DNA of 9,815 nucleotides from Acidobacteriota bacterium. Lineage in GTDB: Bacteria; Acidobacteriota; Thermoanaerobaculia; Multivoradales; JAHEKO01. The position numbers and the translations under genes were made by a program. Under the pieces are notes generated by a model, which saw nothing but the letters and a program-made list of their open reading frames with translations, was not told the origin of the DNA and did not search any database. The stretch lies in contig JAUWSP010000060.1 in the NCBI GenBank assembly GCA_030610025.1, positions 1 to 9,815 of the forward strand. The letters are read 5' to 3'. Position 1 is the stretch's first letter. Each line of letters starts with the position of its first letter. Of this stretch, positions 1 through 6,913 are shown one piece after another.

Positions 1-520
1 CGGAGCGATCTGTCGGTGAGGGACTCCCGGCCTGTTCCTGCGGCAAGGCCCCGCCGTACTGGTTGGCCAGCTCCTCCAGCTCGGTCGGAGTCTTCGCCCT
101 TAGCTCGCCCAGGAACTCCGCGGCCTCCGAGCCTCTACCCAGCTGATCCAGCAGGTTGGAATAGAGCTGCGAGGAGATCAGATCTGCAGGATCGACCGCG
201 AGCGCCCATTGAAGCGTCCGAATCGCCACCTCGAGGTTACCCTCGAGGTAGTAGGTCCTGGCCATCGACTGCAAGATCTTGGCCCATGACGTCCTCGAAA
301 CGGCCGCAAGGGCCTTTTCATACTCCTCTCTAGCCGCCTGGTACTGGCCTTGTTCCAGCAGCGTGTTGCCCTTTTCCAGCCACCGCAGAACCGACGAGGG
401 GCTCTCGGCGACGGCGGCCGTGACCTCGGCCTGGACGGCCCAGATCTGGGCGCCAGCCACCGTGACGAGCAGGACCTGGAGAATCAGGAAAGAAAGGAAA
501 CGGCGCAGGCAGCGACCCAT
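1..520 (-). CDS. TPR-containing exported or membrane-anchored protein (partial, 3' end beyond window)
   Basis: Reading the minus strand from ATG at 520 gives 173 residues with no stop before the window edge, so the C-terminus is missing. The N-terminus (MGRCLRRFLSFLILQVLLV) has several arginines followed by about 15 hydrophobic residues and a VAGAQ stretch. That fits a Sec signal peptide or a single N-terminal anchor; there is no lipobox cysteine after the hydrophobic core. From about residue 60 the protein has tetratricopeptide-like helices: WLEKGNTLLEQGQYQAAREE, then ARTYYLEGNLEVAIRTLQWA, then LYSNLLDQLGRGSEAAEFL. The spacing and the small/large residue pattern fit at least two to three TPR units. 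The start overlaps the stop of the upstream squalene/phytoene synthase by one base (TGATG), so the two are probably translationally coupled. TPR proteins generally mediate protein contacts; the partner is unknown. The family call is firm, but the link to isoprenoid synthesis rests on position only. Confidence 0.8.
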   Translation of the reverse strand, partial: MGRCLRRFLSFLILQVLLVTVAGAQIWAVQAEVTAAVAESPSSVLRWLEKGNTLLEQGQYQAAREEYEKALAAVSRTSWAKILQSMARTYYLEGNLEVAIRTLQWALAVDPADLISSQLYSNLLDQLGRGSEAAEFLGELRAKTPTELEELANQYGGALPQEQAGSPSPTDRS

Positions 521-1518
521 CAGGCCGATTTTTTGGTCGCCGGGGATTGGATTGCCGGTCGGCCAGCCGCCACCGCCCTCTTCAGGCGACTGTTGATGGC
601 GAAGACTTCCACGCGGCCGATCTTCGCTCCAGGCCCCTCCTTCTCCACCTTGTCGAGGGTTGCCCAGGCCAGCGCCACAGGAAGGCCGGTGAACAGAACA
701 ACCCCGTCCGGCCCTCCAGCCTGTTGAATCGCCAGGGTGTACTCCGTGGCCGCTTCGAGGTCTTGCCGGGCCAGATCGAAGACCTCCCGTCGCTCGATAT
801 CGTAGGGCAGGTAGTTCCGGCCTTCGACATTGTCATCGGCCGAGTCCTTGAGAATGTTGACCAGTTGCAGGCCCTCACCGAAAGCCACCGACCGCTGCCG
901 CAGGTAGTCGGCGATCGGTTCCAACAGCGGGCGATCCAGAAGAAACAGGTCGGTGAGCATCTCCCCTACGATGCCTGCGACGATGTAGCAGTAATCCTGC
1001 AGCTCGGGGATGCTATCCAGTCGCAACACGCCGTCGGGACCGGTCCTCTCCACGACAGAGGCCATACCCTCGGCGGTGCGGATCGTGTGATGGGCCACCA
1101 CTTGCCGGGCTCCCGGGGTCAGCTCGAGAAAGGCCGCGATGACCTCCGGAGTCCTGTCCAAAAGCTCCAAATACCCCGCGTGCTCAGAAGAGGGGTTGGC
1201 TTGCCACTCATGGGTCAACTCTCGAGCCCGCTCGACAGATGGCTCTCGCAAGAGATCTCCGAAGGCCTCCAAAGCCCCGATCTGCTGCGGCTTCTCCCAC
1301 AGCACGCTGGCGTCTTCGAAGGTGTCGGCGATGCGGAACAACAGATAGGCGATCGTGACCTCACGCAGGGTCGGATCTGGCAGCAACGGGATGGCGAGGG
1401 CGAACGTTCGACTGGTCTTGACCAGGAGATCTTGCAACAACTCGCCCTCGTTGTCCCTCTGGCGAGTGGTCTGATTCTGCTCGGATACCGCCGAGGCCTT
1501 GTCTGTATCGCCGCTCAT
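520..1518 (-). CDS. Squalene/phytoene synthase family protein, probably squalene synthase
   Basis: 332 residues, a normal length for the family. It should couple two prenyl diphosphates head to head: FPP to presqualene diphosphate and squalene, or GGPP to phytoene. Visible signatures are TSRTFALAIPLLP (about 35-47), the first aspartate-rich motif DTFED (65-69), YCYIVAGIVGEML (about 176-188), and the second aspartate-rich region in NILKDSADD (221-229), followed by EGRNYLP. YCxxVAGxVG and the NILKD...NYLP block look more like squalene synthases than CrtB phytoene synthases, but the sequence alone does not settle this. ATG at 1518 is preceded by an AAGGGTG Shine-Dalgarno-like sequence, at a short spacing. 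An 82-bp gap separates it from the kinase gene upstream, one of the few gaps in the cluster, and no promoter is evident there. The stop overlaps the TPR gene start. It is probably the committed step turning the cluster's prenyl diphosphates into a C30 (or C40) product such as a hopanoid precursor. Confidence 0.9.
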   Translation of the reverse strand: MSGDTDKASAVSEQNQTTRQRDNEGELLQDLLVKTSRTFALAIPLLPDPTLREVTIAYLLFRIADTFEDASVLWEKPQQIGALEAFGDLLREPSVERARELTHEWQANPSSEHAGYLELLDRTPEVIAAFLELTPGARQVVAHHTIRTAEGMASVVERTGPDGVLRLDSIPELQDYCYIVAGIVGEMLTDLFLLDRPLLEPIADYLRQRSVAFGEGLQLVNILKDSADDNVEGRNYLPYDIERREVFDLARQDLEAATEYTLAIQQAGGPDGVVLFTGLPVALAWATLDKVEKEGPGAKIGRVEVFAINSRLKRAVAAGRPAIQSPATKKSA

Positions 1519-1601
1519 TTCACCCTTCGATGTTCCTATGGCCGATCATCCTAGCAGCCCGTGCCTTCCGCCTCTTCACCGGGGTTCCTCTCGGTTTCAG
1601 C

Positions 1602-2432
1602 TCAGCCTGTGGGAAGAGCCTTCGGAGCCGCGACCAACACCTTCGTTCCCTTGTCACAACGGCCTTTCAAGATCTGGGCCAGCAACCCGGGCTCCAGACC
1701 ATTCGCGATCCAGGACTCGACTCCGAGCTCAGCGAGGCTTGCCGCCGTCTCCAGGCGATGCCGCATTCCACCCGTGACGTCGGTTCCCGAGGCCCCTTCG
1801 ATCTGATCCAGAACCTCCCCAATAGCTTCGGGCTGCAGCTCCTCAATCGTATCGCCCCGGCTGTCGTAGATGCCGTCGGTCTCCCCGAGCCAGATGCTGC
1901 GTCGAACGATCACGCCACGAGCCTGGAGGCTTTCGGCAAGAGCCAGGAAGACCGCTTCGGTCGAAGAGATGGAGGCTCCCAGCTCGCGGTCCATGACCAC
2001 GTCCCCATAGACCACAGGCAGCATTCCCAGTTGAAGGGTCTCGAGCAGAGACTCGATCCACAGCTCTGCAGGCGTGCCGCCTGCCGAGACGAGAAAGCTC
2101 GACGGTGCCAGAGAGAAGGCGGCAACTCCGTTTCTCCGCAGAGCGCCAATGACCAGTCGGTTCAGGGTCGCCGCACGATCCTGGGTCTCCGTAACTCCCA
2201 GGAGCTGCTCCGGCGTCTCGACTCCCTCGTGGATGCCGTGCCTGGCGGCTGCCACATGACCGAAGGAACCGCTGCCGTGCCCCAGAACCAGATGCACCTC
2301 GTTTTGGTCGAGCTCTTCGAGCTCCCGAGCCAGTCGCTCGATCACATCGGTTCGCGCCGTCTCCGGTCGCCGTTTGTCGGTGATCAGACTGCCACCCAGC
2401 TTGACGAGAACTACTTCCATCGGAACGGACAT
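1602..2432 (-). CDS. ipk: Isopentenyl phosphate kinase (amino acid kinase superfamily)
   Basis: 276 residues. It should phosphorylate isopentenyl phosphate to IPP with ATP in the cytoplasm. The N-terminus has the amino-acid-kinase lysine and glycine motif VKLGGSLITDK (10-20). Next comes GHGSGSFGH (51-59); His59 matches the histidine that marks IPKs and separates them from glutamate and uridylate kinases of the same fold. Further IPK-typical blocks are PVVYGDVVMDRELG, the ISSTE block, GETDGIYD and DVTGGM, in the usual order. The gene starts 4 bp after the decarboxylase stop. A second in-frame ATG at 2420 (MEVVLVKLGG) is equally plausible, because neither start has a clear Shine-Dalgarno sequence. 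The family is best known from archaea and plants; in bacteria it is described in a few lineages, notably Chloroflexota. Its place directly after the decarboxylase is the main reason to propose the alternative mevalonate route. Confidence 0.92.
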   Translation of the reverse strand: MSVPMEVVLVKLGGSLITDKRRPETARTDVIERLARELEELDQNEVHLVLGHGSGSFGHVAAARHGIHEGVETPEQLLGVTETQDRAATLNRLVIGALRRNGVAAFSLAPSSFLVSAGGTPAELWIESLLETLQLGMLPVVYGDVVMDRELGASISSTEAVFLALAESLQARGVIVRRSIWLGETDGIYDSRGDTIEELQPEAIGEVLDQIEGASGTDVTGGMRHRLETAASLAELGVESWIANGLEPGLLAQILKGRCDKGTKVLVAAPKALPTG

Positions 2433-2436
2433 GGCT

Positions 2437-3441
2437 TCAGGCCAGATGCTCGTCTGTTGTCGTGGGACCGCTGCCTACGCCGTCGTGGATCAACGAGCTC
2501 ACTTCCGGAATCGCCCCCACCCTCTCAGCTACCGCGGTTTCGGACTCCGGCGTGCAGATCATGTGCACATTGGCGCCGGCATCCATGGTCGCGCAGACCT
2601 CTGCGCCCTCCTGTCGGAGGTGGCGAATGGTCGCCAGGACCTCGAGGGTGCCAGGCCTCCAGTAGAAGATCGGAGGGTGCGAAGACATGGCGATGAGGTG
2701 GAGGTCGATGGCCTCCTCTTCGACAGTCTGCGCCAGGGCCGAGAAGTCCCTCGCCAGAATTGCCTGGGTGACTGTCTCCAGTCGACCCGGAAGCAGCTGC
2801 TGCCGCGGCTCGAAGTAGGGGCTGGACGGAGCTCGCTCATGACCCTCACGAGACGAGACGTCTTTGGCCTGCTCTTGAAGAATGGCCACGACATCACGCA
2901 GGTCCCAATGCTCTGCCGACGCCACTTGTGTTGCATGCTCCTCTTCAGGCCCCTCTCCCGAAGGCCACTTCACGTAGCCGCCCAGGACCGATCGGGCCGC
3001 TGACCCCGAGCCGCTGAGGCGTGCCAGCACAGACGCCTCCTCGCTCGACACCTGCCTGCCAAGGGCCGCCACCACCGCCAGCGTGAGCGCCGCGAAGCCC
3101 GATGCCGAAGAGGCCATCCCGGCCCCCATGGGGAAGCTGTTCTCGGTGGCGACTCGAAACGAGACTTCTTCTCCGGCCCATCGGCGGAGTCGCTGGAGAT
3201 GGGGCTCGACTCGCTGAGTGAAGGCCTCGGTGGCTGGATCGAGGGAGCCCTCCTTCGTTCTGAGGAAGACTGCGTCGCCCACTGCACGATCCACGATCTC
3301 GACGGTCGTGCGGGTGACACACTCCCGCAAGGTCATGGAAATAGAAGGGTTGAACGGCAGCGTCTGGTCCCGGTCCTGCGTGCCCCAGTACTTGATGAAG
3401 GCGATGTTCGCAGGTGCGACGACCGTAGCTTTTCCTTTCAT
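2437..3441 (-). CDS. mvaD: Mevalonate 5-phosphate or 5-diphosphate decarboxylase (GHMP superfamily)
   Basis: 334 residues when started at ATG 3441. A longer open frame from 3543 would run about 100 bases into mevalonate kinase, and its extra 34 residues show no homology. The chosen start forms an ATGA overlap with the kinase stop and has GAGGTG five bases upstream. Decarboxylase signatures are ANIAFIKYWG (11-20), FNPSISM (30-36), the GHMP phosphate loop GAGMASSASGFAAL (106-119), SGSAARS with Arg150, and the catalytic aspartate Asp287 in TMDAGAN. These separate it from the kinases of the superfamily. The position after KYWG, which is Lys-Arg in classical diphosphomevalonate decarboxylases (KYWGKR), is Thr21-Gln22 here. 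With an isopentenyl phosphate kinase next door and no phosphomevalonate kinase, this points to mevalonate 5-phosphate as substrate and isopentenyl phosphate as product. The family call is strong; the substrate is inferred. Confidence 0.9.
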   Translation of the reverse strand: MKGKATVVAPANIAFIKYWGTQDRDQTLPFNPSISMTLRECVTRTTVEIVDRAVGDAVFLRTKEGSLDPATEAFTQRVEPHLQRLRRWAGEEVSFRVATENSFPMGAGMASSASGFAALTLAVVAALGRQVSSEEASVLARLSGSGSAARSVLGGYVKWPSGEGPEEEHATQVASAEHWDLRDVVAILQEQAKDVSSREGHERAPSSPYFEPRQQLLPGRLETVTQAILARDFSALAQTVEEEAIDLHLIAMSSHPPIFYWRPGTLEVLATIRHLRQEGAEVCATMDAGANVHMICTPESETAVAERVGAIPEVSSLIHDGVGSGPTTTDEHLA

Positions 3442-4517
3442 CCACTCACCTCGCAACGCAATCCGGGGACTCCCAGCTCCACATGCTGACGATTGTATGC
3501 CGACAAGCTCTCGGGTGATCGCCCATCCCAGGCATCTGGCCAACAGACGAGGAGACAGCCCGCAGCGTCGCCTGAAAGGGCCCCGGCCCCGGAGATCTTG
3601 GCGGCCCCGCCAAGGGCCTCCACCTCTCGGATCGCCTCGCGAACCGGTGCAGGAACCACGCCCAGGGCTTCCAGGCAGGCCTCGTAGTCACGGATCGACG
3701 CAATCGCCCGGTCGAGAGCACCCGACTCGCTCCTCAGCCACTGTCGAAAATCGCGCCCACACGACTCCATTCGATCCAGCAACCTCTCGAAACCGATCGA
3801 GTCCTCGGAAGCGAGTTGCCGCACCGCCGCCACCACCTCACCCGTCGTCTCCGACGGCTGGCCTGTATGCAGTACCTGGATTCGCGAGCCAAGGACCTGG
3901 CCGCCTGCGACCGGCTCGGTGCAAAGCTCCCCAGCAGGGCTCCTTTCGGCCCACAGAACGCCGCCATGCAACACCGTTCGGTGATCCACACCGGAGGGCA
4001 TCCCATGTTGGCGACGCTCGACCTCGAGAGCGATTCGATCTACGCGTGTCCGGTCCACCTCGCCCTCCAGGAAGCACAGAACCCCGCCCACAAGACCGAC
4101 CCCGACAGCGGCAGAGCTGCCGAAGCCAGAGCCAATGGGCAGATCCGACTTCACGCGTAGCGCCAGCGCCGGCAGATCGGAACCCAATTCGACAGCCAAC
4201 TCCCCCAGGGCGAGCCTGACGAGGTTTGCCGGGTTGGAATCCCGTAGCGTCTGAAAGCTGTCGGCTGTCGGGTTCTCTGAGTAGGCCTGCCAACGGGCCC
4301 GAGCGTCGGCCGCCACACTCTGCAGCTCGGGCCAGTCGCTCCGCACCTCCTGACCCAGGTCTGGCAGGTCCACAACGACACCCTCGTCGCTGCTCGCCAC
4401 CTCGACGCGGGTTCGGGGTGCAACAGCCGCGACCAGAGCCGGCCGGCCATAGACCGCTGCGTGCTCACCCATGAGAATGAGCTTGCCGGGGGTCGTGGCC
4501 AGGACGTGTCGCTGCAT
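3438..4517 (-). CDS. mvk: Mevalonate kinase (GHMP kinase superfamily)
   Basis: 359 residues. It should phosphorylate mevalonate to mevalonate 5-phosphate with ATP. Motif 1 is PGKLILMGEHAAVYGRPAL (10-28), with Lys12. Motif 2, the ATP-binding loop, is DLPIGSGFGSSAAV (125-138). The active-site segment ERRQHGMPSGVD (167-178) matches the mevalonate kinase pattern E-x3-HGxPSGxD; Glu167 and Asp178 correspond to the Mg-binding Glu and catalytic Asp of the rat enzyme. Motif 3 is a modified GAGALSGDAAG (310-320) in place of the usual GAGGGG. The HGxPSGxD segment argues against phosphomevalonate kinase. ATG at 4517 is the only good start: upstream in-frame codons include no ATG, GTG or TTG before the HMG-CoA reductase stop. 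No strong Shine-Dalgarno sequence is visible. A 74-bp gap separates it from HMG-CoA reductase, and its stop overlaps the decarboxylase start. Confidence 0.93.
   Translation of the reverse strand: MQRHVLATTPGKLILMGEHAAVYGRPALVAAVAPRTRVEVASSDEGVVVDLPDLGQEVRSDWPELQSVAADARARWQAYSENPTADSFQTLRDSNPANLVRLALGELAVELGSDLPALALRVKSDLPIGSGFGSSAAVGVGLVGGVLCFLEGEVDRTRVDRIALEVERRQHGMPSGVDHRTVLHGGVLWAERSPAGELCTEPVAGGQVLGSRIQVLHTGQPSETTGEVVAAVRQLASEDSIGFERLLDRMESCGRDFRQWLRSESGALDRAIASIRDYEACLEALGVVPAPVREAIREVEALGGAAKISGAGALSGDAAGCLLVCWPDAWDGRSPESLSAYNRQHVELGVPGLRCEVSG
3447..3452 (-). promoter_or_regulatory. Shine-Dalgarno sequence deciding the decarboxylase start
   Basis: The minus strand reads GAGGTG here, five bases before ATG at 3441. 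It lies inside the last codons of mevalonate kinase. It supports the 334-residue decarboxylase over the longer 368-residue reading and suggests the gene has its own ribosome entry in addition to coupling through the ATGA overlap. Confidence 0.6.
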
Positions 4518-4591
4518 CAGGAAGGCCCCATCTGGGTCAGAACCACGCCGGGAGACGACGAGTGGCTCTCCACAACGCCTGGTTGCGAGAC

Positions 4592-5860
4592 TCAGGTGGC
4601 GTCAGGTATCGCGCCACGGCCGAGCTGCTCGTGGGCTCCGGCCAGATCTCCCGAGGTGAAGGCCGCCAGCAGAGAGAGCTCGCCGGCCAGCACCATGGCC
4701 CCCAGGATTTCCGCCAGGCGGATCGCACCAGCGCCCGGATTCTCGGGATCGGGTACGGCGCCGATAACCTTCAGGGCCTCCTGCTGGGGACCCAGGGCCG
4801 TACCACCACCGACCACACCGAGTGGCACATCGGGGAGATAGACCGAGGCGAAAACGGCATCGTCGCCACGGGGCTCGATGCAGGTCACTCCCATCGCTCC
4901 TTCCACCACCTGCGCCACATCCTGACCCATGGCAATGAACACCGCAGCCAGAACATTCGCATAGTGGGCGTTGAATCCCATCGACCCAGCGGCAATCGAG
5001 CCCAGGAGATTCTTGCGATACTGCACCTCCACCAACGAACGAGCGTTACTCTTCAGGCAGCGCTCCAGAATCCCGCCGTCGAGCACCACTTCGGCGTAGA
5101 TTCGCTTGCCCCTGCCTTCCAGGAAGTTGACCGCCGAGGGCTTCTTGTCGACGCAGTAGTTGCCTGACAGCGCCACGCAGGGGATGCCGGTGGCCGGCTC
5201 GATGAGGTCTCGCACGACTCGATCACAGGCGATGGTCGCCATGTTCATTCCCATCGCGTCGCCCGATCTGAAGCGGAATCGGAGGTAGATCGAGCTGCCG
5301 AAGGTCTGCGACTTGATATCCAGCAGCTCGAGATGCCCGCTGGTCGCCTCCGCCACCTGCCGTATCTTCGACTCGTTCTCTCGGACCCAGTCGAGGAAGC
5401 GTCGCGTGTCGTCGATCCCGAGAGTGCGAAACACCGGTGCCCGGGTTATCCCGACATCCTCGACGCGCACGACAGCCCCCCCTGCCTCGCGCAGTGCACG
5501 GCAGCCTCGGTTGATGCTGGCTATCAGCGCTCCTTCGGTAGTTGCCAGGGGCACGTGGAGATCTTCGTCGGCGTCGACCCAGGTACCCTTGACCTTGAGC
5601 GGCCCGCAGATGCCGACGGGAATCTGCGTCGCGCCAATGAAGTTCTCGGCATGTCGTGTCGAGGCTCGGACCGGATCCAGCGTGTAAGCGGCGATGTTGT
5701 CGAGCTGGGTACCGGTCAGCTTCTCCAGGGCACGACGCCGGATCTTGGCTTGAGTGTGGGCCGGAATCTCCTCCGGCAACTCATGCCAACGCCGTTCACC
5801 CTCGACCAGCTGTCGAATCAGTTCCTCACGATCCATGGGTGCCTGCTGTGAAGAGGTCAT
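4592..5860 (-). CDS. hmgA: Hydroxymethylglutaryl-CoA reductase, class I type
   Basis: 422 residues, the catalytic-domain-only length of bacterial and archaeal class I enzymes, with no membrane segments. It reduces HMG-CoA to mevalonate using NADPH, the committed step of the pathway. Signatures in order: ENFIGATQIPVGICGPL (72-88); catalytic Glu109 in ATTEGALIAS; the cofactor motif GDAMGMN (200-206); catalytic Lys239 in SGNYCVDKKPSAVN; Asp314 in GQDVAQ; VVGGGTALGPQ (349-359); and C-terminal His410 in GAHEQLGR. All four catalytic residues are present, so it should be active. DKKPSAVN and the C-terminal AHxxLGR block place it with class I rather than the class II enzymes of lactic acid bacteria. 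It starts 6 bp after the isomerase stop. An internal ATG at 5836 (MDREEL) is possible, but it also lacks a good ribosome binding site. Confidence 0.96.
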   Translation of the reverse strand: MTSSQQAPMDREELIRQLVEGERRWHELPEEIPAHTQAKIRRRALEKLTGTQLDNIAAYTLDPVRASTRHAENFIGATQIPVGICGPLKVKGTWVDADEDLHVPLATTEGALIASINRGCRALREAGGAVVRVEDVGITRAPVFRTLGIDDTRRFLDWVRENESKIRQVAEATSGHLELLDIKSQTFGSSIYLRFRFRSGDAMGMNMATIACDRVVRDLIEPATGIPCVALSGNYCVDKKPSAVNFLEGRGKRIYAEVVLDGGILERCLKSNARSLVEVQYRKNLLGSIAAGSMGFNAHYANVLAAVFIAMGQDVAQVVEGAMGVTCIEPRGDDAVFASVYLPDVPLGVVGGGTALGPQQEALKVIGAVPDPENPGAGAIRLAEILGAMVLAGELSLLAAFTSGDLAGAHEQLGRGAIPDAT

Positions 5861-5866
5861 GGTGTC

Positions 5867-6886
5867 TCAATCCTCGCCTCGGTGGCGCAGCTCGATCTGC
5901 TGCAGGGTCTCGAGATTTCGCGCGCCGGCGCAGAACATGCTGATCCCGAGCTCACGAGTGGTCCGCCGGACCTTTTCCACGACCGCCTCGGTCGACTGAT
6001 CCGCTGCGACCAGGAAGGGCTGCGCCATTCCTGCCATATCCGCCCCGAGCGCGATCGCCTTGGCGACATCGAGGCCACTGCTGAGACCACCACTACCGAT
6101 AATCTGCAGACCGGGTATGTGGCGAAGCTCGCGAATCGAGATTGGCGTCGGAATCCCCCAGCCGGCGAACAGCTCGCCGAGTTCTGCGTCCTGAGCGCGC
6201 GCCCCTTCGATTCTCGCCCAGCTCGTGCCACCCACCCCGGCGGTGTCGACGATCCTCACTCCGACATCCCACAGCCTGGTGGCCAACTTCTTCGAGATCC
6301 CGGAGCCGACCTCCTTGACGATGACCGGCGTTTCGAGGCATTCCACAATCTGGCCGATCTTGGGAGTCAGCTCGGTGAAGTCGCACTGCCCTTCCGGCTG
6401 GATCGCCTCCTGCAGGGGATTGAGGTGTAGCACCAGCGCGTCGGCCTCGATCATCTCCACGGCCGCCCGGCACTCATCCACGCCGTAGCCGTAGGTCAGC
6501 TGCACGGCGCCCAGGTTGGCGAGCAGAGGCACCGAGGGAGCCCACTGGCGGACCTGGAAGCTCTCGACCAGGCTGGGATCTTCAAGGGCCTTTCGTTGCG
6601 AGCCGACGCCTAAGGCAATTCCGGTCTCCTCGGCCGCTTCTGCCAGGTGCCGATTGAGTCGCACCGCATCTTCGGTCCCACCTGTCATGCAGGAGATCAG
6701 GAGAGGGGCCTCGACCACCTTTTCCAGGAAATGGGTCGAGATCTCGATCTCGTGAAGATCGAGCTCTGGCAGCGCCTCGTGCTCGAAGTAGTAGGCGTCG
6801 AAGAAGTGACCGTGCAACTGCATCCGGTCATCGAGGGACAGCTGAATGTGCTCGGCCTTGCGATCGCGCTCGTCGTTCGAAGTCAT
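5867..6886 (-). CDS. fni: Type 2 isopentenyl diphosphate isomerase (FMN-dependent)
   Basis: 339 residues. It interconverts IPP and DMAPP using reduced FMN and Mg2+. The family fingerprint is complete: RKAEHI (9-14), CMTGG (66-70), GVGSQR (93-98), HLNPLQEAIQPEG (154-166) with the catalytic Gln159 and the likely Mg-binding Glu160, VKEVGSGIS (190-198) with Lys191, DTAGVGGTSWARIE (214-227), and the FMN phosphate-binding GSGGLSSGLD (264-273). It is unrelated in fold to the Nudix type 1 isomerase. It starts 27 bp after the prenyl synthase stop and ends 6 bp before HMG-CoA reductase. A pathway built on mevalonate yields only IPP, so an isomerase is needed to prime the prenyl synthase encoded next to it. 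The start at 6886 puts the RKxEHI motif at its usual distance from the N-terminus, although no strong Shine-Dalgarno sequence is seen. Confidence 0.96.
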   Translation of the reverse strand: MTSNDERDRKAEHIQLSLDDRMQLHGHFFDAYYFEHEALPELDLHEIEISTHFLEKVVEAPLLISCMTGGTEDAVRLNRHLAEAAEETGIALGVGSQRKALEDPSLVESFQVRQWAPSVPLLANLGAVQLTYGYGVDECRAAVEMIEADALVLHLNPLQEAIQPEGQCDFTELTPKIGQIVECLETPVIVKEVGSGISKKLATRLWDVGVRIVDTAGVGGTSWARIEGARAQDAELGELFAGWGIPTPISIRELRHIPGLQIIGSGGLSSGLDVAKAIALGADMAGMAQPFLVAADQSTEAVVEKVRRTTRELGISMFCAGARNLETLQQIELRHRGED

Positions 6887-6913
6887 GATCTGTCTCGCCA
6901 GGACCGCCTCGGG

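Noticed and set aside
547..1554. A 335-codon open frame on the plus strand
   Set aside because: It mirrors the squalene/phytoene synthase gene, which carries both aspartate-rich motifs. The plus-strand product matches nothing recognisable.
1530..2696. A 388-codon open frame on the plus strand
   Set aside because: It is antisense to isopentenyl phosphate kinase and to part of the decarboxylase, and its translation is low-complexity and rich in Arg, Ser and Pro with no family signature.
3442..3543. N-terminal extension of the decarboxylase from ATG 3543
   Set aside because: The 34 extra residues overlap mevalonate kinase and resemble no decarboxylase N-terminus. The ATG at 3441 has a Shine-Dalgarno sequence and an ATGA junction.
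3218..4219. A 333-codon open frame on the plus strand
   Set aside because: It is antisense to mevalonate kinase and to the start of the decarboxylase, and its translation is a run of Pro, Arg and Ser typical of shadow frames.
4518..4591. Possible hairpins (GTGG-CCAC, GGAGA-TCTCC) and a tiny ATG-GGG-CCT-TCC-TGA frame before mevalonate kinase
   Set aside because: The arms are only four to five bases and compete with one another, and a four-codon frame ending at TGATG can easily arise by chance. There is not enough here to call an attenuator or leader peptide.
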